DNA of 44,213 bases from Acidobacteriaceae bacterium (GTDB lineage Bacteria > Acidobacteriota > Terriglobia > Terriglobales > Acidobacteriaceae): positions 1 through 44,213 of the forward strand of contig PLSB01000222.1 of NCBI GenBank assembly GCA_003165005.1. Direction: 5' to 3'. Positions within the stretch are counted from its first letter, which is position 1. Each line of letters starts with the position of its first letter. The notes under the pieces were generated by a model. The model did not search any database, had not been told where the DNA came from, and saw nothing but the letters and a program-made list of their open reading frames with translations. The translations under genes were made by a program, and so were the position numbers. Positions 1 through 6,101 of the stretch are shown in pieces.

Positions 1-59
1 GTGATCCCGCCTCCTACCCGATTGCTGGCTCCGGTTCTTCTACTCCCTATTCCCTGCCT

Positions 60-959
60 CTAAAACGCCGGCTGCCGCTCCTGCTCTTCTTCCTCTTCCA
101 CACCGTAGCGGCGCAGCAGGATCGGCAGGCTCTGCGAGAAGGCCGAGCGCGGCATCACCGTGTCGCATCCCGCCTCCATGGCCTTCATCTTCAGGTCGCC
201 CTGCAGATGATTCAGGAAGCCGATGATCGACACCGCCTTCTTGAACTTGGTTTTGAACTTGGGAATCAGCGTCATGGGCTTGGCGTTCAGATTGTTCAGG
301 TCGAAGACGACCAACGCAGGCCGCGCGTCTTCCGGAGCGTCGAAGATGCGCTCCACGGCCTCCTTGTCGCCCTTCACGAATTCGACCTTGACGCCCAATT
401 TGCGCGCTGTCTCCTGAATCTTGGCCATAAAGAAGAGGTCCTCAATGAAGCAGAAGATGCGCGTGGGAGCGCCTTCGCGCGCGGGCGCGGCGGGCTGTCC
501 CGCATAAACGTCGGGATAGTACCCGCTGCTATGCCCGTTGCCGGCCGTGGGAATGGTAGAGGGCGGCCCATCGGCGACGTTTCCGTTCACCACGCGATAG
601 CTGTGGTCCATGGGACCGACAAAGGCGCGCGGGCCTTTTTGCCGGCTCTTGCGCTTGCCCTGCGGCGGGTTGACGCTGTTGCCGGGCTGGGCCGCGGAGC
701 CCGAGTTCTTCTGGAAGAACTTCTTCTTGCGGCCCTGGTGCGGATGGGACTGCCGCGGCGGAGCCGGCTGCGGCGGAGCTTGCACTTGCGGCGGGCTCTG
801 CGCGGGCGGCTGGCCCTGCGCCGCTGGCGCCTGCATCGCGGCTTGGCTGGACTTGTTTTTGCGGCGGCGCCGGCGGCGCCGGTGCCCTTGCGACTGCACC
901 TGACCGTTGTCAGGCGCAGACCCCTGTTCAAGCTGGGGCGCGGTCGGTTCTGTTGTCAT
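60..959 (-). CDS. Arginine/proline-rich protein with degenerate receiver-like domain
   Basis: A 299-residue protein. Residues 1-165 are low complexity: a run of eight arginines at about 27-33 with nearby lysines, a Pro/Gln-rich stretch, and two more basic patches (about 77-81 and 102-111), suggesting nucleic-acid contact and disorder. Residues 166-286 resemble a CheY-type receiver: a hydrophobic strand ending in Asp220 (LVVFDLNN) at the phospho-acceptor position and a late strand GCDTVMP. The usual conserved lysine is replaced by a Pro-Arg-Ser segment and the first acidic pair is weak, so phosphorylation is doubtful. I chose the ATG at 959 because AGGAAG lies about 10 bases upstream; an in-frame start 63 bases earlier has no comparable site. 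It may be a pseudo-receiver regulator; no target is visible. Confidence 0.7.
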   Translation of the reverse strand: MTTEPTAPQLEQGSAPDNGQVQSQGHRRRRRRRKNKSSQAAMQAPAAQGQPPAQSPPQVQAPPQPAPPRQSHPHQGRKKKFFQKNSGSAAQPGNSVNPPQGKRKSRQKGPRAFVGPMDHSYRVVNGNVADGPPSTIPTAGNGHSSGYYPDVYAGQPAAPAREGAPTRIFCFIEDLFFMAKIQETARKLGVKVEFVKGDKEAVERIFDAPEDARPALVVFDLNNLNAKPMTLIPKFKTKFKKAVSIIGFLNHLQGDLKMKAMEAGCDTVMPRSAFSQSLPILLRRYGVEEEEEQERQPAF

Positions 960-1450
960 GATGCGTGTACTTCCTGGTGCTTCGCTTTGGTGCGTTGCTT
1001 TTGGCGTGCTGCCCGCGGCCATCGAATCGCCTTACCGTTGTCCGCATTCCCTCCGCCCAGGAGAGAATTCGCGGCAGTTCCCCGGCAGCGCGCAGCCTTC
1101 TTCGAATGCGGTGTTGCCCCTCGGATCGATGTCTGCAGGCATTTCCGTCCAAGCCATTTTGCGGCCGGCAGACGCCTCCAGTGTGCGTGCTTCCACCACT
1201 CGACCCTCTCTGGAAAATGCGCTTGCCGCCTCATGCGCGGGAGTCGTTCATCAACTTCATCCGCTCGCCGGTATCGACTCGGCTCGGCTGCTGCTTTTCT
1301 CAGGTGATGCCATTTCCTACGTGAGCAAGAGTAGCGCACAGTCCAGTCTGAACGATCTCAACTGCACTGGCGATGTTTCATTGCTCAACGGCGAGCTTGC
1401 TCTACCCGTGTCCTGGGTGGCCCGCGTCAGCCGCTTGATAGGCAACTCTG

Positions 1451-1479
1451 ATACTACAGCGAAGGCTCACCACTGGCAA
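1451..1479 (-). promoter_or_regulatory. Candidate sigma-70 promoter for the receiver-like gene
   Basis: On the minus strand TTGCCA (1474-1479) and TAGTAT (1451-1456) are separated by exactly 17 bases. The -35 box matches consensus in 5 of 6 positions and the -10 box in 4 of 6. Transcription would begin near 1444, giving a leader of about 485 bases before the start codon at 959. I see nothing coding in that leader. Confidence 0.3.
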
Positions 1480-1576
1480 GGGGGCTGAATCGGGAGGGGT
1501 GACTCCGGTAATGCGCGGGGAGTCCTGAAGTGGCACTGCAATGCCTGCCGTGGAAACGGGAAATCTGCGCCCTGAC

Positions 1577-1803
1577 GCGAGAAACGCCACCCTTCGCGGG
1601 TGGCGTCCCAAGGCTCCTTCGCTGGTCACTGGCCTCCCAGCGAGTTGTATTGCGGCGGCTATCTCCGCCGCTCTTTCTACGGGCTTCCCGGCTGGCTTTT
1701 CCCTTCTAAGGGCCGCTCGAAGGCGGTTGCTCGTGCCGGGTACCCTGTGTGGCTCTGGCTCGCTTGGCCTACCTGCAGCGGCCGATTCATCACTGGCGCC
1801 CCT
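1577..1803 (-). ncRNA. Candidate structured RNA of unknown family
   Basis: The gene-free stretch 960-1957 contains a dense block of self-complementary sequence. An outer stem (1637-1644 with 1759-1767, one bulge) encloses a second stem (1687-1692 with 1735-1740) that holds two short hairpins (1701-1712 and 1713-1726); a further 7-bp hairpin lies at 1652-1671. Read on the minus strand the block ends in a 9-bp hairpin (1584-1606) followed by a short TTTCTC tract, terminator-like. A weak promoter-like pair (TTACGA at 1826-1831, TATGTA at 1804-1809, 16-base spacer) precedes it. I checked by eye for RNase P, SRP, tmRNA and common riboswitch cores and found none; 6S RNA cannot be excluded. The remainder of 960-1957 shows nothing clear apart from a 6-bp inverted repeat at 1887-1914. 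Confidence 0.35.
1584..1606 (-). terminator. Hairpin with weak U-tract, possible intrinsic terminator
   Basis: Perfect 9-bp GC-rich stem (ACGCCACCC paired with GGGTGGCGT) around a 5-base loop. The minus-strand reading continues TTTCTC, a poor but acceptable U-tract. The plus-strand reading has no T run, so the minus direction is preferred; it would end the candidate RNA or mutM read-through. Confidence 0.4.
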
Positions 1804-1957
1804 TACATAGCAATCGACATGCCTTTCGTAACTTAGATGATTCTTAAGGACTTATTTGAACATCCTTCTACAATCCTTACGAATTCTGGGAGCTTTTTGG
1901 CCAAATTTCTCCCAAAAACTGTAGGCATCCAGAACTGGCTGCGGGATCGGTTCTACT

Positions 1958-2836
1958 TCAACGCTGGCACTGGGGACAATAGTGGGTTCCGCGCCCCGCC
2001 AGCTCGATGCGCCGGATCGGCGTCTGGCAGCGGCGGCAGGGCTCGCCGGTGCGCTGGTAGACGCAGTGCTCCAGTTGAAAGAAGCCCCGTTCTCCGCCGG
2101 CGTCCACGTAATCCGATACCGACGACCCGCCGAGGCGGATGGCGTCGTTAAGAATCCGGCGCAGCGCCAAGCGCAACCGCTCCAATTCGGCCGCGTTCAA
2201 CCGGTTGGTCCTGCGTCGCGGCCTGATTCCGGCCTCAAACAGGCTCTCGTCCGCGTAGATGTTGCCTACTCCGGCGAGGAGGGTTTGATTCAGCAGGGCC
2301 GCCTTGATGGGCATGCGCCGCTCTTGAAAGAGCTCGGCAAACTCGCGTGCGCCGATCGAGAGCGGTTCGGCTCCGGGCGCTTCGAATGCCACGCCGCCGC
2401 TGCCGAGGTCGCGGAATTCGAGGCGGCCGAAGCGGCGCGGATCTTGAAATCGCAGCTCGCTGCCACTGGCCAAAGCGAGCCGCGCGTGTGTATGCGGAGC
2501 CACGGGAACGTCCGGCGCGGTCACGAGCAGACGGCCGGTCATTCCCAGATGGACAATCCATTGCGCCTCGGGCTCGTTTTTCTGCCTTAAGCTTGTCTCG
2601 CGCAAACCGCCCCGCTTGCTGGCTGCGTCTGCCGCCGCGCCCAGCTCAAAGACAATGTGCTTGCCCGCGCGGTGCACGGCCAGAATCGCGCGCCCCGCAA
2701 GCCCTTTCGCCTGGCGCGCCGGCGGGTTTTTGAAGGATTGCGGGCGGTTGCCAAACCACACCTGGACGATGCGATCGCCGCGCAAGCGCCGGTCGACACC
2801 GCGCGCGACCGTTTCCACCTCGGGCAATTCCGGCAT
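1958..2836 (-). CDS. mutM: Formamidopyrimidine-DNA glycosylase (Fpg/MutM)
   Basis: Bifunctional base-excision-repair enzyme that removes 8-oxoguanine and formamidopyrimidines and cleaves the abasic site by beta,delta-elimination. The 292-residue protein begins with the diagnostic MPELPEVETV; after Met removal Pro2 is the Schiff-base nucleophile and Glu3 follows. The GKHIVFEL segment supplies the conserved lysine, LGMTGRLL and DPRRFGRLEF are family motifs, GVGNIYADESLF marks the helix-two-turn-helix, and a C-terminal zinc finger has two C-x2-C pairs (EPCRRCQ and HYCPQCQ) with the conserved GRGTHYC arginine. Length is normal for the family. The start was set by the invariant MPELPE; the open frame continues 49 codons upstream without family similarity. 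It is divergent from the next gene. Confidence 0.97.
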   Translation of the reverse strand: MPELPEVETVARGVDRRLRGDRIVQVWFGNRPQSFKNPPARQAKGLAGRAILAVHRAGKHIVFELGAAADAASKRGGLRETSLRQKNEPEAQWIVHLGMTGRLLVTAPDVPVAPHTHARLALASGSELRFQDPRRFGRLEFRDLGSGGVAFEAPGAEPLSIGAREFAELFQERRMPIKAALLNQTLLAGVGNIYADESLFEAGIRPRRRTNRLNAAELERLRLALRRILNDAIRLGGSSVSDYVDAGGERGFFQLEHCVYQRTGEPCRRCQTPIRRIELAGRGTHYCPQCQR

Positions 2837-2981
2837 CGCTCCATTGTAGAGGGCGGCGCTTCGCCAATCGCATAGCGGGCAGCGTCCCGACCCCAGTTGC
2901 TGCGCGTTGCCGGCTTTGGATTGCACCTCGGCCTTGGCAGGCTTTGGAGCTTCTGGCGTAGAATTGGGCGAGCCCTTCGCC

Positions 2982-3932
2982 ATGCCAGAGAATCATGTCA
3001 ATTTCGTGTACAAGCTCGACGGAGACGTTCAGGAAGTGGATGTGTTTAGGCTCGCCCCGACTCTGCTGGCGTTGGGGGAGTTGATTCAAGAGAGCAATCA
3101 AGAGGTCAACCCCACGGGCAGACAAATTGGCGTGAACGTGAAACCGTTCCGCGAGGGGTCCTTCATTGTTGATTTGACCATCTTTCCACAGACGAATCTG
3201 CAACAAGTGCTTGATTTGTTGGGGTCCCAGTCAGCAGGGCAGGTAAAACTTCTTCTTGAGTGGATTGGCCTGATCACGGGCAGCGGTGGCATCGTTGGCG
3301 TGGTGCAACTAATCAAGTGGCTTAAAGGAAGGCCGAAAGCAGTAGACGAAATAAAACCAGGCGAATTCCGTTATACCGCGGGAGACGACCGAAGCATTAC
3401 CGTAGACGTGCATGTGCATCAACTGTTTTCAAGTTCCAGGATTACGAATAATATCTACAAGGTGTATGGCGCGCCAATGGAGGATCAGTCCTCGGTGACC
3501 GATATCAGAACTTATGTGGAGGGGGAATCTGGGACTGAGGTTGTTTTCGAGCGCAGCGAGGTCCCTATCGTTCGGGAGTTCATGGACCCCTCGGCGACAT
3601 TGACCTCTAGTGGCGAAATTGTTAAAGAGCACGTCCAGGAAGGAGTGTTTCTGAACCCCAAGCGGGGCTCCTTTGAAAATGACCCTCGCGACTGGTCGTT
3701 TTATCGTGGCAGAGGCAGGAACGATGTCATCACGGCAACGATAAAGGACAAGGCATTCCTTCAAGATTATGAGGATGGGAAATACCGTCTCCTCTCTTCA
3801 GAATTGCTGACCGTGACGCTTCTTGAACGCCAAACCGTTGAGGGCACAATCGTTAAGAAGCCGGTTTATGAGATTCTGCGCGTTACAAATTACATCAAGG
3901 GACCGGAACAGAAGATGCTACCTGGCGTCTAA
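2982..3932 (+). CDS. Unrecognised 316-residue protein of lower GC
   Basis: A 316-residue soluble protein beginning MPENHVNFVYKLDG. I cannot assign a family with confidence. Visible parts are an alpha/beta N-terminal section (about 1-75), one short glycine-rich hydrophobic stretch (about 90-115, GLITGSGGIVGVVQLIKW) that could be a single membrane-associated helix, and a beta-rich C-terminal half containing DWSFYRGRGRND and ending in YIKGPEQK. Base composition is visibly lower in G+C and codon use is less biased than in mutM and mnmE on either side, suggesting recent acquisition. A possible promoter (TTGGCA at 2934-2939, TAGAAT at 2959-2964, long 19-base spacer) sits just ahead of the ATG. Function unknown. 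Confidence 0.75.
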   Translation: MPENHVNFVYKLDGDVQEVDVFRLAPTLLALGELIQESNQEVNPTGRQIGVNVKPFREGSFIVDLTIFPQTNLQQVLDLLGSQSAGQVKLLLEWIGLITGSGGIVGVVQLIKWLKGRPKAVDEIKPGEFRYTAGDDRSITVDVHVHQLFSSSRITNNIYKVYGAPMEDQSSVTDIRTYVEGESGTEVVFERSEVPIVREFMDPSATLTSSGEIVKEHVQEGVFLNPKRGSFENDPRDWSFYRGRGRNDVITATIKDKAFLQDYEDGKYRLLSSELLTVTLLERQTVEGTIVKKPVYEILRVTNYIKGPEQKMLPGV

Positions 3933-3990
3933 AGCAGGCCGGCGTGCTGCTAGGAGGCCGCAGCCCCGCGCACTACACTGAGTGCAACCC

Positions 3991-5508
3991 ATGCCCGCGC
4001 CCGGCCCCGCTACCGAGACCATTGCCGCCATCTCCACGCCCCCGGGGCGCGGCGGCATCGGCATCGTGCGTCTGAGCGGACCGCAGGCTGCCTCAATCGC
4101 CGTGCAGTTAGTGCGGCTGCCGAGCCCCCTCGAGCACGCCCACGCGCGCCTGGCCTATGTGCTCGACGAGACCGGCGACGGGGCCACGCGCGCCGAAGCC
4201 ACGCGCATTGACGAAGCGCTGGTCACGTACTTCCGCGCTCCGCGCTCGTATACCGCCGAAGATCTGGTTGAGATCGCAACGCACGGCTCGCCCGTGGTCT
4301 TGGAGCTGCTGTTGCGCCGCGCCCTCGAGCTGGGCGCCCGCCTGGCCGAGCCCGGCGAATTTACCCAGCGTGCATTCCTCTCTGGCCGGCTCGACCTCAC
4401 GCAGGCTGAAGCGGTTCGCGACCTCATCGAAGCGCAGACCCTGACCCAGGCCCGCCAGGCCGCCAGCCAGATGGGCGGCGCGCTCAGCCGGCGCGTGGGG
4501 CCCGTGAAACAATCTCTCGTCGAACTCGCCGCCCTTCTCGAAGCCGGCATCGACTTTGCCGAAGACGACCTGGACGTGACGCCCGGCCACGAGATCACGC
4601 GGCGCATCGCCGCGCTCACCCCGCCGCTCGATGCGCTCGAAGCCTCCTTTGCCCGCGGCCGCATCGTGCACGACGGCCTGACCCTGGCCATCGTCGGCCG
4701 CCCCAACGCCGGCAAGAGCTCGCTCTTTAACCGCCTCGTGGAACGCGACCGCGCCATCGTCACCGCAACCCCCGGCACCACGCGCGACCTCGTTACCGAG
4801 CGCATCTCCATCGGCGGCATTCCCATCGAACTTGTCGACACCGCCGGTCTCCGCGAAGCCCCCCCCACATCTCTCGATGGATCTCTCGAAGAGGCCGAGC
4901 AGCTCGGCATCGCGCGCAGCCGCGAAGCCCTCGCCGATGCGGCGCTGGTTCTCATTGTGCTCGACGCAACCGAGCCGCTCAACGACGAGGAACATCGTCT
5001 GCTTGCAGCGGTCGCGGGCCGGCCGGCGATCGTCGCCGTCAACAAGTCCGATCTGCTGGAAAAGTCGAAACTGGAAAAATCAGATCCAGGAAAAGCGGAA
5101 CCCGAAAAATTCGATCTCACAAGCTCGCCGCGCGCGGAATGCAGCTTGCCCGTTGCTTATGCTAAGGAGCCGGCGCTCGATAGTCGCACCGGGGGCCTCA
5201 TCGCACTCTCCACCTCGGCGCTCACCGGCGAAGGCATTGCCGCGCTGCGCGAGAAGATTCTTGCGCTCGCAACCGGCGGCGCCGCGGCCGAGCCGGGAAT
5301 GCTCACCAATCTCCGCCAGCACCAGGCCGTCTCCACCGCGCTCGCCGCACTGGCCGACGCGGCAAAAGCCAACCTGGACGGCATTCCCCACGAGATGATC
5401 CTGCTCGATCTCTACCGCGCGCTCTGGGCCCTCGACTCGCTCACCGGCCAGACCACCCCCGACGACATCCTGAACCTGATCTTCTCCACCTTCTGCATCG
5501 GAAAGTAA
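3991..5508 (+). CDS. mnmE: tRNA modification GTPase MnmE (TrmE)
   Basis: With MnmG this K+-activated GTPase installs the 5-carboxymethylaminomethyl group on U34 of certain tRNAs, using 5,10-methylenetetrahydrofolate. The N-terminal folate-binding domain has the TIAAISTPPGRGGIGIVRLSG signature. The G domain shows G1 (GRPNAGKSS, about 235-243), G2 (TPGTTRD), G3 (DTAGLRE, about 282) and G4 (NKSD, about 350). The protein ends with the essential FCIGK whose cysteine is required for modification. A charged low-complexity insert of about 40 residues (about 354-395) follows G4 and is longer than usual. ATG at 3991 is preferred; an in-frame GTG lies three codons earlier, and GGAGG at 3952-3956 is rather far from both. 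It converges with the probable immunity gene, 38 bases away. Confidence 0.96.
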   Translation: MPAPGPATETIAAISTPPGRGGIGIVRLSGPQAASIAVQLVRLPSPLEHAHARLAYVLDETGDGATRAEATRIDEALVTYFRAPRSYTAEDLVEIATHGSPVVLELLLRRALELGARLAEPGEFTQRAFLSGRLDLTQAEAVRDLIEAQTLTQARQAASQMGGALSRRVGPVKQSLVELAALLEAGIDFAEDDLDVTPGHEITRRIAALTPPLDALEASFARGRIVHDGLTLAIVGRPNAGKSSLFNRLVERDRAIVTATPGTTRDLVTERISIGGIPIELVDTAGLREAPPTSLDGSLEEAEQLGIARSREALADAALVLIVLDATEPLNDEEHRLLAAVAGRPAIVAVNKSDLLEKSKLEKSDPGKAEPEKFDLTSSPRAECSLPVAYAKEPALDSRTGGLIALSTSALTGEGIAALREKILALATGGAAAEPGMLTNLRQHQAVSTALAALADAAKANLDGIPHEMILLDLYRALWALDSLTGQTTPDDILNLIFSTFCIGK

Positions 5509-5546
5509 TTAGGCGGGGCGGATTTGCCGCACCCTTGCCCGTGTCT

Positions 5547-6068
5547 CTAACACGCACTGCAAAAGCCCGAGCGGATCGCATCGAAATCGGAATGGAGATC
5601 CAGCACTCTGCCCATCTGCGGATCGTAGGTTCTATAGCCGCCTTCCGCTTCCAGAACCTGAAGACAACCCCATAGAGCGCGAACCGCGGCAGCGCAATCT
5701 TCGCCTTTTTCAGTAAACGAGAAGGAAACGCCCGCCTCATCGTCGAAGAGTTCGATCTGAATCGAATGCCGGTCGTCGTTCAGTTCGACGTTGCGAAACC
5801 GGCGGCGCGCCTCAGGTTCGCTGATCGATTTGCTGGCTGCAATCCTTGCGTAGTTGCGTTCGAATCTCTTCAGGTCGGGGTCGCTGGCTATGAGGGCGGC
5901 CGCCATGCGCTCTTTGCGTTCTTCCTTGGCAGGATCGATGGGACCAAGCCTGTCCGCGGCGCTCAATCCGGCATCGTAGTACCTTGCCTGCTCCTCTTGG
6001 TATTGTGCGTACGCCACGCCAGGATCGATGCCGGCAGGCAGGCGAACCAAGTTCAATCCATAGCTCAT
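5547..6068 (-). CDS. Probable immunity protein for the adjacent DUF4157-nuclease
   Basis: A 173-residue soluble, acidic-leaning protein with no family I recognise. It begins MSYGLNLVRLPAGIDP, has a charged helical segment containing DPAKEERKERMAA, then alternating strands including HSIQIELFDDEAGVSFSF, and ends near GFCSAC. GGAAGG lies about 10 bases before the ATG. It is the last gene of the injection-system operon, 33 bases after the nuclease-toxin gene and on the same strand. That position, small size and lack of signal peptide are typical of cognate immunity genes in polymorphic-toxin loci. The role is inferred from position only; it could instead be an adaptor or chaperone for payload loading. 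Confidence 0.6.
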   Translation of the reverse strand: MSYGLNLVRLPAGIDPGVAYAQYQEEQARYYDAGLSAADRLGPIDPAKEERKERMAAALIASDPDLKRFERNYARIAASKSISEPEARRRFRNVELNDDRHSIQIELFDDEAGVSFSFTEKGEDCAAAVRALWGCLQVLEAEGGYRTYDPQMGRVLDLHSDFDAIRSGFCSAC

Positions 6069-6101
6069 GCGATCGATGCCTTCCTTCGCTCAGACAACAC
6101 A

